64,000 bases of DNA from assembly GCA_036675475.1 (NCBI GenBank), contig JAKFEY010000002.1, positions 12,655 to 76,654 on the forward strand. The letters are read 5' to 3'. This stretch comes from JALYRV01 sp036675475 (lineage in GTDB: Bacteria; Acidobacteriota; Vicinamibacteria; Vicinamibacterales; SCN-69-37). Made by a program: the position numbers and the translations under genes. This document shows positions 1-9,564 of this stretch, piece by piece. Numbering within the stretch: the stretch's first letter is position 1; every line of letters begins with the position of its first letter. The notes under the pieces were generated by a model, which searched no databases, was not told the DNA's origin, and was given only the letters and a program-made list of their open reading frames with translations.

Positions 1-672
1 GCCAACATCTACGGCTTCAAGGTGCTCGGCGTCGAATGGATTCTGTCGGCGAGCGCCGTCGGCAGCCTGCGCGAAGACTACCGCCCGCTCGACATCGTGA
101 TTCCCGATCAGTTCTTCGATCGCACGAAGGGGCGCGTCAGCACGTTCTTCGGGCAGGGCCTGGTGGCGCACGTGGGCTTCGCGCATCCGTTCTGCGAGCC
201 GCTCAGCGAGATTGCGTACGCCTCGGCGCAGCGCGCGCTCGCCGACGGCACCGGCCCGGCCGTGCACCGGGGCGGCACCTACGTGTGCATGGAAGGGCCG
301 CAGTTCTCCACGCTCGCCGAATCGAACCTCTACCGCGCGTGGGGGTTCGACATCATCGGCATGACGAACCTGCAGGAGGCCAAGCTCGCGCGCGAAGCCG
401 AGATCTGCTACACCACGCTCGCGCTGGTCACCGACTACGACTGCTGGCATCCGGAGCACGACTCGGTGACCGTCGACATGATCATCGCCAACCTCGTGCA
501 GAACGCGAAGAACGCGCAGCAGGTGATCGCCAACGCCGTCGAGCGGCTGCCGATCGCGCGCACCTGCGAATGCCACCGCGCCCTCGCGCACGCCATCATC
601 ACCAGGCCCGACGCCGTTCCGGCGTCCGTCAAGCAGGCCCTGGCGCCCCTGGTGGGCAAGTATCTTTTATGA
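1..672 (+). CDS. mtnP: S-methyl-5'-thioadenosine phosphorylase, C-terminal part
   Basis: Phosphorolyses methylthioadenosine to adenine and methylthioribose-1-phosphate in methionine salvage. The reading frame is open from base 1, so the 5' end lies outside the window; 223 residues are visible of a family usually near 280-290. The visible part starts with NIYGFKVLGVEWILS, then SASAVGSLREDYRPLDIVIP and DQFFDRTKGR, all typical of the MTA-phosphorylase subgroup of PNP/MTAP enzymes. CMEGPQFSTLAES and the GMTNLQEAKLAREAE stretch (substrate-binding and catalytic region) are also present. The stop overlaps the next start by ATGA, so the kinase is probably co-translated. The S-methyl-5'-thioinosine-specific variant cannot be excluded. 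Confidence 0.93.
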   Translation, partial: ANIYGFKVLGVEWILSASAVGSLREDYRPLDIVIPDQFFDRTKGRVSTFFGQGLVAHVGFAHPFCEPLSEIAYASAQRALADGTGPAVHRGGTYVCMEGPQFSTLAESNLYRAWGFDIIGMTNLQEAKLAREAEICYTTLALVTDYDCWHPEHDSVTVDMIIANLVQNAKNAQQVIANAVERLPIARTCECHRALAHAIITRPDAVPASVKQALAPLVGKYLL

Positions 673-1604
673 AAACAGTCATCACCGGTTCCATCGCCTA
701 CGACTACCTGATGTCGTTCCCCGGCAAGTTCACCGAGCACTTCCTTGCCGAGCACATGGAGCGTGTCAGCCTCAGCTTCCTGGTCGACACGATGGACAAG
801 CGGCGCGGCGGCTGCGCGCCGAACATCGCCTACACGCTGGCCCTGCTCGGCGAGACGCCGTACCTGATGGCGACGGCGGGGCAGGACTTCGAGGACTATC
901 GTCAGTGGCTCGAAGCGGCGAAGGTCGACACGTCACTCGTGCGCGTGGTGCCCGACAAGTTCACGGCCTCTTTTTTCTGCAGCACCGACCAGCACAACAA
1001 CCAGATCGCGTCGTTCTACACCGGCGCCATGGCGCATGCGGCGGAGCTGTCGTTCCGCACGGTGAAGGACTGCGGCCTCGTGATCATCGCCCCGAACGAT
1101 CCGGCGGCGATGACGCAGTACGCGGAGGAATGCCGCGCGCTGGGTGTGCGCTTCATCTTCGATCCCGGCCAGCAGTGCGCGCGCATGAGCGGCAGCGAGC
1201 TGCAGGACGGCATTACGGGCGCGTCGGTGCTGATCTGCAACGACTACGAGTTCGAGCTGATCCGGCAGAAGACCGGGCTCTCGGAGGCCGACGTGATTGC
1301 CGGCGCCGATGCGCTGATTGTCACGAAGGGCGAGAAGGGCTCCACGATTCTCACGAAGACCGGATCGATCGACGTGCCGGCCGTGCCGCCGTCGCGCGAA
1401 GCGGATCCGACCGGTGTGGGTGATGCCTATCGCGGCGGCCTGATGCGCGGGCTCACGCTGGGTCTCGACTGGGAAGCCTGCGGGCGCATGGGCAGCGTGG
1501 CCGCTACGTACGCCCTCGAACATCTCGGCGGGCTCGCCCACGCGTACACGCTCGACGAGTTTCGTAAGCGCTACGCCAGCGCGTTTGGTAAGCCGGGCTT
1601 TTAG
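669..1604 (+). CDS. PfkB-family carbohydrate/nucleoside kinase
   Basis: ATP-dependent sugar or nucleoside kinase of the ribokinase fold, 311 residues. The start is ATG in an ATGA overlap with mtnP. The N-terminal PfkB signature appears as RRGGCAPNIAYTLALLG (near residue 58) and the C-terminal signature as DPTGVGDAYRGGLMRG, with the catalytic Asp in GVGDA where most members have GAGDA. Placement directly after methylthioadenosine phosphorylase suggests that it acts on adenosine or a released ribose derivative; adenosine kinase-like members sit in this context. The exact substrate cannot be read from sequence. Confidence 0.88.
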   Translation: MKTVITGSIAYDYLMSFPGKFTEHFLAEHMERVSLSFLVDTMDKRRGGCAPNIAYTLALLGETPYLMATAGQDFEDYRQWLEAAKVDTSLVRVVPDKFTASFFCSTDQHNNQIASFYTGAMAHAAELSFRTVKDCGLVIIAPNDPAAMTQYAEECRALGVRFIFDPGQQCARMSGSELQDGITGASVLICNDYEFELIRQKTGLSEADVIAGADALIVTKGEKGSTILTKTGSIDVPAVPPSREADPTGVGDAYRGGLMRGLTLGLDWEACGRMGSVAATYALEHLGGLAHAYTLDEFRKRYASAFGKPGF

Positions 1605-1610
1605 CGACTC

Positions 1611-1627
1611 TGGCTTGCCGCTTGCAC
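1611..1627 (+). promoter_or_regulatory. Candidate sigma-54 (-24/-12) promoter of the VWA gene
   Basis: TGGCTTGCCGCTTGCA has the invariant GG and GC dinucleotides separated by 10 bp, matching the TGGC-N7-TTGCA layout. The predicted transcript start is near 1637, leaving about 45 nt of leader before the ATG at 1682. This is an inference from pattern only; no enhancer site was identified. Confidence 0.5.
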
Positions 1628-1681
1628 AGTGCCCCGCCAGAGACCGCAAGCGCATCCGCTCGCGGCAATGGGGAGGCGGCC

Positions 1682-2713
1682 ATGGGGGGCAGGAAGTTCG
1701 GCGTGTTCGGAGCAGTAGTGGCGGCGTCGCTGGCCCTCGGTACGGCGCCGACAGGCGCCCAGGCGCCGCAGCAAAGCCCGCCGCAGCAGACTCCGCCACA
1801 CCAACTTCCGGCACAGCAGCCGCAATCCCCCGTGTTTCGCAGCAGCACCAGCCTCGTCGCGCTCAACGTCATCGTCACCAATCCCGAACAGCAGTACGCG
1901 ACCGGCCTCAGCGCCGACGATTTCGAAGTGTTCGAAGATGGGGTGAGGCAGGACGTCCAGTTCTTCGCGGCGGCCGACGTGCCGCTCGATCTCATTCTGT
2001 TGATTGACGCCAGCTCCAGCATGACCGACAAGGTGGCGGCCGTGCACAAGGCGGCAAGCGGGTTCATCGAGACCATGCGCCCCAGCGATCGCGCCGCCGT
2101 CGTGTCGTTTGCCGACGGCGTGCAGGTGCTGCAGCCGCTCACCGGCGACGCGGCGCTCGTGCGCGCCGCCATCCATCGCACCGGCGCCAAAGGCGCCACC
2201 GCGCTGCACAACGCGATCTACGTCGCGCTCAAGGAATTCGGCCGTCCCGCGACCGCGGCCGGCGAGGTGCGCCGCCAGGCCATTGCCGTGCTGTCTGACG
2301 GCGAAGACACCTCGAGCCTTCTGAGCTTCGACGATGTGCTGGAGATGGCGAAGCGCAGCGGCGTGTCGATTTATACGATCGGGCTGAAGAGCGACCTCGC
2401 CGACGGCCGTGCCACGCGCGAGCGCCGCTATTTCTCGCAGTCCGATTTCGCGATGAAGCAGCTGGCCATGGAAACCGGCGCGAAGCCGTTCTTCCCCGAG
2501 AGCGTGCACGACCTGAACGGCGTCTACGAGGCGATCGCGACCGAGCTCGCCAGCCAGTATTCGATCGGTTACGTGCCCCGCAACGTGCGCGAAGACGGCA
2601 AGTACCGCCGCGTCATCGTCCGCGTCACGGACCGGCCCGAGCTGAAGCCGCGCACGCGCACGGGTTACTTCCTGACGGTGGACACGGTCGCGTCGCGGTC
2701 GTCGGATCAGTAG
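1682..2713 (+). CDS. Secreted von Willebrand factor A protein, VWFA-related acidobacterial type
   Basis: Exported protein of 343 residues with a VWA domain. The ATG at 1682 was chosen because GGGAGG lies 5 bp upstream and a clean signal peptide follows (MGGRKFGVFGAVVAASLALG, cleavage near AQA); an upstream ATG would add a non-signal extension. A Gln/Pro-rich linker (about residues 28-45) precedes FRSSTSLVALNVIVT, a strand typical of the VWFA-related acidobacterial family, then the MIDAS motif DASSSM (DxSxS). VLSDGEDTSS and YSIGYVP near the C-terminus also fit. The role of this family is unknown; metal-dependent adhesion or complex assembly is inferred from the domain. Confidence 0.85.
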   Translation: MGGRKFGVFGAVVAASLALGTAPTGAQAPQQSPPQQTPPHQLPAQQPQSPVFRSSTSLVALNVIVTNPEQQYATGLSADDFEVFEDGVRQDVQFFAAADVPLDLILLIDASSSMTDKVAAVHKAASGFIETMRPSDRAAVVSFADGVQVLQPLTGDAALVRAAIHRTGAKGATALHNAIYVALKEFGRPATAAGEVRRQAIAVLSDGEDTSSLLSFDDVLEMAKRSGVSIYTIGLKSDLADGRATRERRYFSQSDFAMKQLAMETGAKPFFPESVHDLNGVYEAIATELASQYSIGYVPRNVREDGKYRRVIVRVTDRPELKPRTRTGYFLTVDTVASRSSDQ

Positions 2714-2731
2714 GCGCGGCCCGCCGGCGGG

Positions 2732-2737
2732 TATCAT
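2732..2737 (+). promoter_or_regulatory. -10 element TATCAT, predicts leaderless mRNA
   Basis: TATCAT ends 6 bp before the GTG at 2744, so transcription would begin at or next to the start codon. No clear -35 is visible. Confidence 0.45.
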
Positions 2738-2743
2738 TCGGCC

Positions 2744-3175
2744 GTGCTTTCACGGCTGCTCCTCGGCGCCTCGGTGGCGTGGCTTGCGCTGCTCACGGTC
2801 ACCGTGCTCGCCGCGCATCCGGCGCTCACCGCCATCGTCGGCCGGTTCTCGTCCTTTATCTGTCATCAGGAACCCGATCGCACATTCCACATCGGCAACA
2901 GCGCGTGGGCGGTGTGCGCGCGGTGCCTCGGGCTCTACAGCGCCGCGCCGATCGGCGCGCTGATGGCGCTCACGATCGCGTGGCGGCCCGTCACGGCGCG
3001 CGGGAACTTTTTACTGCTGTGTATTGCGGGTGTACCTACGGGGGCCACCTGGCTGGCGGAGCACGCGCTCGGATGGCCGATGACGAACGTCATCCGCTTC
3101 GCGGCGGCGCTGCCGCTGGGCGCGGCTGTCGCATGGGTCATGGGGTACACTCTGTCGGATGCCCGCAGGGGTTGA
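2744..3175 (+). CDS. DUF2085 membrane protein
   Basis: Integral membrane protein of 143 residues with about four hydrophobic segments. The paired motifs FICHQEPDRTFHIGN and VCARCLGLY are diagnostic of DUF2085: a CHQ triad, then a CARCxGxY motif that could bind metal or form a disulfide. The start is GTG at 2744, the first in-frame start after the VWA stop and directly behind a -10-like hexamer. Its end overlaps the next gene by 17 bp. Function of the family is not established. Confidence 0.8.
   Translation: MLSRLLLGASVAWLALLTVTVLAAHPALTAIVGRFSSFICHQEPDRTFHIGNSAWAVCARCLGLYSAAPIGALMALTIAWRPVTARGNFLLLCIAGVPTGATWLAEHALGWPMTNVIRFAAALPLGAAVAWVMGYTLSDARRG
3146..3151 (+). promoter_or_regulatory. -10-like element TACACT inside the DUF2085 gene
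   Basis: TACACT lies 7 bp before the ATG at 3159 and could drive a leaderless internal transcript. It could be chance inside a coding region. Confidence 0.3.
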
Positions 3176-3551
3176 TGCCGCCACGGTACGTCGCTCTCCG
3201 TTTCTTCTGATCCTGCTCGCCTGGCTCGTACCGGGCGCCGGCCATTTCACGTTGGGAAAACGGCAGAAGGCGTACGTCTTCGCGGGCGTGCTGCCCGTGA
3301 TGTTCATCTGCGGGCTGCTGCTGCAGGGCCGGCTCTTCCCGTTCGTGCCGGGCGACCCGCTGGTGGCGCTCGCGTCGCTCGCCAACGTCATGGCGGGCGT
3401 GCCGTATCTCGTCGCGCGGCTGTTCGGCGCGGGCGACGGCGTGCCCACCGCCATCACGTATGAATACGGCAACACGTTCATGATTGCCGCCGGCCTGCTC
3501 AACACGCTGGTCATGATCGACGCCTTCGACGTGTTCAAGGGGCGCAAGTGA
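3159..3551 (+). CDS. Small integral membrane protein, DUF6677-like
   Basis: 130-residue membrane protein with about three hydrophobic segments. The segment LLAWLVPGAGHFTLGKRQKAY resembles the PGxGhf-LGk turn found in small TM2-like and DUF6677 proteins, and FKGRK closes the C-terminus. It overlaps the previous gene by 17 bp and the next by 4 bp (GTGA), so the three membrane genes form one unit. The family name rests on recall of the motif and is tentative; no biochemical role is known. Confidence 0.62.
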   Translation: MPAGVDAATVRRSPFLLILLAWLVPGAGHFTLGKRQKAYVFAGVLPVMFICGLLLQGRLFPFVPGDPLVALASLANVMAGVPYLVARLFGAGDGVPTAITYEYGNTFMIAAGLLNTLVMIDAFDVFKGRK

Positions 3552-3721
3552 CGTCGCATCTTGGCCTGATGGTCGTGTTTGCGGCGATGACATCGGCGGT
3601 GTTTGCCGTGATTGCGAAAGAGACCGTGCGCGACCAGCTGCGCGCGGGGCTCCGGCTGTTTGCCGCCTTCGTCGGCGGCGCGTTCATTCTTGGCTGGCTG
3701 ATGTACTTCATTCCTCTTTAA
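3548..3721 (+). CDS. Small hypothetical membrane protein
   Basis: A 57-residue frame starting with GTG in a GTGA overlap with the preceding stop and ending TAA at 3719-3721. It has two hydrophobic segments (LGLMVVFAAMTSAVFAVI and LFAAFVGGAFILGWLMYFI) separated by a charged loop KETVRDQLRAG, a two-helix hairpin. Translational coupling and the fill of the gap before the enoyl-CoA hydratase support it as a real gene. The family was not recognised. Confidence 0.66.
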   Translation: MTSHLGLMVVFAAMTSAVFAVIAKETVRDQLRAGLRLFAAFVGGAFILGWLMYFIPL

Positions 3722-3730
3722 CAGGTCTCC

Positions 3731-4513
3731 ATGGCATTCGAGAATCTCATCGTCGACCGCGACGGCGCCGTCGCCATCGTCACCATCAACCGGCCCAAAG
3801 TCCTCAACGCGCTGAACACCGCGACGATGGAGGAGCTGACGAAGGCGTTTGCGGAACTCGGCGCGGACGATTCGGTGCGCGCGATCGTGCTGACCGGCGG
3901 CGGCGAGAAGTCGTTCGTGGCCGGGGCCGACATCAACGAGCTGGCGGTGCAGACGCCGGTGGGCGGACGCGATCACGCGCAGCGCGGGCAGCGCGTGCTC
4001 GACGCCATCGAGAGCCTGGGCAAGCCCGTGATTGCCGCGATCAACGGCTTTGCCTTCGGCGGCGGATGCGAGCTGGCCATGGCCTGCACGCTCCGCGTGG
4101 CGGCCGACACGGCCAAGCTGGGGCAGCCGGAGATCAATCTCGGACTCATTCCCGGCTACGCGGGCACGCAGCGCCTCACGCGTCTTGTCGGGCGCGGCGT
4201 CGCGATGGAGATCCTGCTGACGGGCGATGCCATCAGCGCGGCCGAAGCGCATCGCATCGGTCTGGTGAACCGCGTCGTGCCTGCCGGCGATTTGATGACG
4301 GAAGCGAAGAAGCTGGCGCAGCAGCTGGCGTCGAAAGCGCCGGTGGCGGCGCGCTTCATCATCGACGCGGTCAACCGCGGCGCCGATCTGCCGCTGGCCC
4401 ACGCGCAGGTGTATGAGACGACGCTGTTCGGGCTGGTGTCGACGACCGAGGACATGCGCGAAGGCACGCGCGCGTTTCTCGAGAAGCGCAAACCGGCATT
4501 CAAGGGCAAGTAA
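3731..4513 (+). CDS. Enoyl-CoA hydratase/isomerase (crotonase family)
   Basis: Hydrates 2-trans-enoyl-CoA in fatty-acid or short-chain acyl-CoA degradation; 260 residues, the standard crotonase length. The oxyanion-hole segments are SFVAGADINEL and FAFGGGCELAMAC. The two catalytic glutamates of rat crotonase correspond to Glu114 (GGGCE) and Glu134 (GQPEI), both conserved, so hydratase rather than a degenerate paralogue is likely. YAGTQRL and a C-terminal REGTRAFLEKRKPAF segment match short-chain enoyl-CoA hydratases. It sits 9 bp after the small membrane gene and 3 bp before ribH; no other beta-oxidation gene is adjacent, although ETF genes occur near 36.5-40 kb. Confidence 0.9.
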   Translation: MAFENLIVDRDGAVAIVTINRPKVLNALNTATMEELTKAFAELGADDSVRAIVLTGGGEKSFVAGADINELAVQTPVGGRDHAQRGQRVLDAIESLGKPVIAAINGFAFGGGCELAMACTLRVAADTAKLGQPEINLGLIPGYAGTQRLTRLVGRGVAMEILLTGDAISAAEAHRIGLVNRVVPAGDLMTEAKKLAQQLASKAPVAARFIIDAVNRGADLPLAHAQVYETTLFGLVSTTEDMREGTRAFLEKRKPAFKGK

Positions 4514-4516
4514 CCC

Positions 4517-4948
4517 GTGCGCATTGCCGTGGTCGTCGCCCAGTTTCACGCGTTCGTGACCACGCGCCTTCGTGAGGGCGCGGTGGCGCAGCTGCGCGAG
4601 GCGGGCCTGAGCGACGCGGACATCGCCGTGATCGACGTTCCGGGCGCGTTCGAGGTGCCGCAGATGGCGCGGCGGCTTGCCGACACGGGGCAGTACGACG
4701 GGGTCGTGTGCCTGGGGTGCCTGATTCGCGGCGCGACGCCGCACTTCGACTACATCGCGTCGGCCGTGGCGCACGGCATTACGGCGGCGGCGCTCGAGTC
4801 GGGCGTGCCGATGTCGTTTGGCGTGCTGACGACCAACTCCGCCGAAGAGGCGCTCGAGCGCGCGGTGGACGGGCCGTCGAACAAGGGCCGCGAGGCCGCG
4901 CAGGCGGTGATCGACATGGCGCGCGCCTATGAAGGGCTGCGATCGTGA
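4517..4948 (+). CDS. ribH: 6,7-dimethyl-8-ribityllumazine synthase
   Basis: Condenses 5-amino-6-ribitylamino-uracil with dihydroxybutanone phosphate, the penultimate riboflavin step. The 143-residue protein starts at GTG with RIAVVVAQF, then PGAFEVP (substrate loop), GCLIRGATPHFDYI (normally G-V-I-R-G-x-T-x-HFDYV, with the phosphate-binding Arg and catalytic His), PMSFGVLTT and a C-terminal NKGREAA. It overlaps nusB by GTGA, the common ribH-nusB pairing in bacteria. The other riboflavin genes are not in the window. Confidence 0.96.
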   Translation: MRIAVVVAQFHAFVTTRLREGAVAQLREAGLSDADIAVIDVPGAFEVPQMARRLADTGQYDGVVCLGCLIRGATPHFDYIASAVAHGITAAALESGVPMSFGVLTTNSAEEALERAVDGPSNKGREAAQAVIDMARAYEGLRS

Positions 4949-5382
4949 CGAGCGAGACGCAAGGCCGTCCCGAGCGCACCCGCGCGCGGGAAGCGGCGCT
5001 GCAGCTGCTCTATCGCGCGGAAGTGGGCCGCCTCGACGTTGAGGCGGCCGTGCGGGAGTACTGGGAAGAAGCGGGCGAGTATCTGGAGGGCGCGGTCGAG
5101 TACAGCGTGCGTGCGTTTGCCGAAGCGTTGTTTCACGGCGTGCGCGCGGAACAGGAGGCGCTCGACGCGCGCATTTCGGCGGCGCTCACGAACTGGCGGC
5201 TCGAGCGCGTGGCGCTGATCGATCGCCTCATTCTGCGCCTGGCGGCCTTCGAGCTGGGGCGCGCGAGCGATCCGCCGGCGGTCATCATCGACGAGGCGCT
5301 GGAACTGGCGCGCCGCTTTGGCGGCGATGACTCGGTGCGGTTCGTCAACGGCGTCGCCGACGCCATCAGAAAAAGGTTGTAG
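4945..5382 (+). CDS. nusB: Transcription antitermination factor NusB
   Basis: RNA-binding partner of NusE (S10) in rRNA antitermination; 145 residues, all-helical. It carries RAREAALQLLYRAEVG at the N-terminus, the ERVALIDRLILRLAAFEL helix and the closing FGGDDSVRFVNGVADAI segment, all standard NusB. The start is GTG in a 4-bp overlap with ribH. The TAG stop belongs to a GTAG-headed palindromic repeat that begins at 5379. Confidence 0.95.
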   Translation: MTSETQGRPERTRAREAALQLLYRAEVGRLDVEAAVREYWEEAGEYLEGAVEYSVRAFAEALFHGVRAEQEALDARISAALTNWRLERVALIDRLILRLAAFELGRASDPPAVIIDEALELARRFGGDDSVRFVNGVADAIRKRL

Positions 5383-5425
5383 GCCGGAGCTTTAGCTCCG
5401 GCATCAGAAGCTTTAGCTCCGGCAT
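5379..5425 (+). repeat. GTAG-headed REP-like palindrome plus a half copy
   Basis: GTAG (5379-5382) is followed by GCCGGAGC-TTTA-GCTCCGGC (5383-5402), an 8-bp perfect stem with a TTTA loop. A second partial copy (AGCTTTAGCTCCGGCAT) repeats 5388-5404 at 5409-5425, ending just before the lysS ATG at 5429. The nusB stop codon is the TAG of GTAG. Confidence 0.75.
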
Positions 5426-5428
5426 TCC

Positions 5429-6954
<1,526 letters not shown>

Positions 6955-6955
<1 letters not shown>

Positions 6956-7020
6956 GCCAGAGGCCAGCGGCCAGAGGCCAGAGGCCAGGGGCCAGAGGCG
7001 AGAGGCCAGGGGCCAGAGGC
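6955..7020 (+). repeat. Heptanucleotide tandem array (GGCCAGA), 9 units
   Basis: Nine in-register heptamers from 6955 to 7017, consensus GGCCAGA with single changes (GGCCAGC, GGCCAGG, GGCGAGA), plus a trailing GGC. It begins on the last base of the lysS stop and ends 17 bp before the stop of the opposite-strand four-helix-bundle gene. An inverted array lies at 7450-7477. Confidence 0.9.
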
Positions 7021-7037
7021 GCGCAATCCCCGCTGCG

Positions 7038-7403
7038 TTAGTCACGAAGCTGTCGGAGCGATTTGATCAGTTTCTCCAACATGCGGCGAGCTTCGAGTGC
7101 GCAGTGTCTGCCTTCAGCCGCAGCGTCTGCGGTGAGGAAGCCGAGCCGCGCAGCGACGTGGAGCAAGTACTCCGTTTCGGCCGATGATCCAAACGCGATG
7201 TCCAGGAAGCGGATGTAGTCGCGACGGCTGTCGCGTGCGCATCCTTCGACGATATTTGTTGGTACAGAAAGACTTGCCCGCCGCAGTTGCGCGCGCAGGC
7301 CGAACCGCTCGTCTGCCGGAAAAGTTCCGGTCAGACGATAGACTAGGACAGCGAGTTCGTCAGATTTGTGGAACACGGTGAGCTTCAAATGATCGCGACC
7401 CAT
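7038..7403 (-). CDS. Four-helix-bundle protein, S23/23S-rRNA intervening-sequence family
   Basis: Small helical protein of 121 residues. The family pattern is clear: a first helix with LAVLVYRLTGTFPADERFGL, then AQLRRASLSVPTNIVEG, RRDYIRFLDIAFGSSAETEYL and a last helix rich in Leu/Lys. Relatives occur as ORFs inside 23S rRNA intervening sequences, as free-standing genes of unknown function, and as the Avd accessory factor of diversity-generating retroelements. Neither an rRNA gene nor a reverse transcriptase is near, so this belongs to the free-standing group. It lies on the opposite strand to all neighbours and is enclosed by inverted heptamer arrays, suggesting it arrived as a unit. Confidence 0.88.
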   Translation of the reverse strand: MGRDHLKLTVFHKSDELAVLVYRLTGTFPADERFGLRAQLRRASLSVPTNIVEGCARDSRRDYIRFLDIAFGSSAETEYLLHVAARLGFLTADAAAEGRHCALEARRMLEKLIKSLRQLRD

Positions 7404-7449
7404 GGAGACCTCCGGCGCCGGGCACAGGCATGCGCCGTACCAGCGGGCC

Positions 7450-7477
7450 CCTGGCCTCTGGCCTCTGGTCTCTGGCC
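7450..7477 (-). repeat. Inverted heptanucleotide array, 4 units
   Basis: CCTGGCC, TCTGGCC, TCTGGTC, TCTGGCC in register: the reverse complement of the GGCCAGA array at 6955. It lies between the S23-type start codon (7403) and the lolC ATG (7490). Confidence 0.88.
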
Positions 7478-7489
7478 CGTCGGAGCCGG

Positions 7490-8716
7490 ATGTCGTTAGA
7501 ACTCTTCATCGCCCTCCGCTATCTGCTCGCGCGGCGGAAGCAGGCGTTCATTTCGCTCATCTCCCTGATCTCCACGCTTGGTGTCGGCGTCGGTGTGATG
7601 GCGCTCATCATCGCGCTCGCGCTGATGACGGGGCTGCAGCAGGAGCTGCGCGATCGCATCGTCGGATCTACGGCGCACATTTATGCGTTCCGCATCGGCG
7701 GCGGAATTGAAGATCCTGCAGCGGAGTTGCAGAAACTGGAATCGCAGCCGGGCGTGCTTGGCGCGGCGCCGGTGGTGATGGGGAAGGCGATCCTGCAGAG
7801 CGCCGACGGATCGCAGTTCATTACGCTCAAAGGGATCGATCCGGCGCTCGAGCCGCGCGTCACTGAAGTGAGCCGGTCGATGCGGCAGGGCGAGCTCGCG
7901 GCGCTGTCGAACCGGTCTGAAGACGATCCCGACGGCATCGTCATCGGCGAAGATCTGGCGGCGGGATTGCGCGTGACGGTCGGCGACCACGTGAGCCTGC
8001 TCGTGCCGGAAGGCACGCTGACGCCCGGCGGGATGGTGAACCTGCCGCGCACGTTCAAGGTCGTCGGCATCTACCGGCTCGGCCTGTTCGAGTTCGACGC
8101 CGCGTACGGCTTCATCCACCTCGACGTCGCGACGCGCATCCTGAAGAAGTTCGGGCCCGACTACATCGAGCTGCGCGCGGCGGACATGTTCGAGGCGCCG
8201 TCGCTGGCCCGCCGGCTGGAGCAGACGCTCGGCCCGCAATATCAGCTGCAGGACTGGTCCGAGATGAACAGCTCGCTGTTCTCGGCGTTGTGGCTCGAGA
8301 AGATGGCGATCTCGATCACGATCGGGCTGATCGTAATGGTCGCGGCGCTCAACATCATCGCGTCGCTGATTCTGCTGGTGATGGAAAAGAGCCGCGACAT
8401 CGCGATTCTGAAGACGATGGGGTGCTCGAAGCAGCGGATTCGCACCATCTTCATGCTGCAGGGGCTGGTGATCGGCGTCATCGGGACGGCGATCGGCGCG
8501 GCGCTCGGGCTCGCGGTGTGCTTCGTCGCCGACCGCTACAAGCTGATTCAGATTCCCATCGACGTCTACCAGATCTCCTACGTGCCGTTCACCGTCGAGG
8601 TATCGGACCTGCTTGCCGTGGTCGCCGCCTCGATCGTGATCTGCTTCGTCGCCACGATCTATCCGTCACGCCAGGCCGCGAAACTCGATCCGGCCCAGGC
8701 GTTGAGGTACCAGTGA
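7490..8716 (+). CDS. lolC: Lipoprotein-releasing ABC transporter permease LolC/LolE
   Basis: Inner-membrane subunit of the Lol system that extracts outer-membrane-directed lipoproteins; 408 residues. The start is ATG at 7490 (MSLELFIALRYLLARRKQAF), the typical LolC/E opening; an upstream frame would translate the heptamer repeat. There is one N-terminal transmembrane helix (SLISTLGVGVGVMALIIALA), a large periplasmic MacB-like domain (about 50-270), then three C-terminal helices including NIIASLILLVMEKSRDIAILKTMG, the FtsX-type coupling segment. The partner ATPase lolD follows after a 55-bp gap. Only one permease is seen, so a homodimer is likely. Confidence 0.93.
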   Translation: MSLELFIALRYLLARRKQAFISLISLISTLGVGVGVMALIIALALMTGLQQELRDRIVGSTAHIYAFRIGGGIEDPAAELQKLESQPGVLGAAPVVMGKAILQSADGSQFITLKGIDPALEPRVTEVSRSMRQGELAALSNRSEDDPDGIVIGEDLAAGLRVTVGDHVSLLVPEGTLTPGGMVNLPRTFKVVGIYRLGLFEFDAAYGFIHLDVATRILKKFGPDYIELRAADMFEAPSLARRLEQTLGPQYQLQDWSEMNSSLFSALWLEKMAISITIGLIVMVAALNIIASLILLVMEKSRDIAILKTMGCSKQRIRTIFMLQGLVIGVIGTAIGAALGLAVCFVADRYKLIQIPIDVYQISYVPFTVEVSDLLAVVAASIVICFVATIYPSRQAAKLDPAQALRYQ

Positions 8717-8725
8717 CGGCAGTCA

Positions 8726-8760
8726 GGCCACAGGCCAGAGACCAGAGGCCAGGGGCCGGA
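8726..8760 (+). repeat. Degenerate heptanucleotide array (GGCCAGA), 5 units
   Basis: GGCCACA, GGCCAGA, GACCAGA, GGCCAGG, GGCCGGA in register between lolC and lolD. It has the same unit and orientation as the 6955 array; no inverted partner lies adjacent. Confidence 0.82.
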
Positions 8761-8771
8761 GCCGGGGGCCT

Positions 8772-9442
<671 letters not shown>

Positions 9443-9464
<22 letters not shown>

Positions 9465-9526
9465 ATTTCCCCGGTTGAGAAACGGCCACCTCAACCGGGG
9501 AAATTCAACCGGGAAGAATTTCGGGG
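9443..9526. repeat. Very long hairpin with 37-nt arms
   Basis: Left arm 9443-9479 and right arm 9490-9526 are complementary at 35 of 37 positions, including a perfect inner 24-bp stem (9456-9479 with 9490-9513), around a 10-nt loop. The arms contain CCGGTTGAATTTCC followed by CCGGTTGAG, a 14-bp (two-heptamer) repeat. No T-run follows. It starts inside lolD and ends 6 bp before a sigma-54 promoter. Confidence 0.85.
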
Positions 9527-9531
9527 ATTTC

Positions 9532-9547
9532 TGGCACTACGCTTGCG
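9532..9547 (+). promoter_or_regulatory. Strong sigma-54 promoter match
   Basis: TGGCACTACGCTTGC matches the consensus TGGCAC-N5-TTGC exactly at the -24 and -12 cores (GG at 9533-9534, GC at 9545-9546). The predicted start is near 9558, only a few bases before the ATG at 9565. It should make the lipoprotein gene dependent on an enhancer-binding protein. Confidence 0.6.
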
Positions 9548-9564
9548 CTAGCTGGGTGGCAGCT

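Noticed and set aside
3011..4774. Minus-strand frame of 587 codons over the enoyl-CoA hydratase region
   Set aside because: Same GC-driven shadow; Arg/His-rich composition and full overlap with well-supported plus-strand genes.
7038..7403. S23-type gene as an Avd factor of a diversity-generating retroelement or as a 23S rRNA intervening sequence
   Set aside because: No reverse transcriptase, template repeat or rRNA gene nearby.
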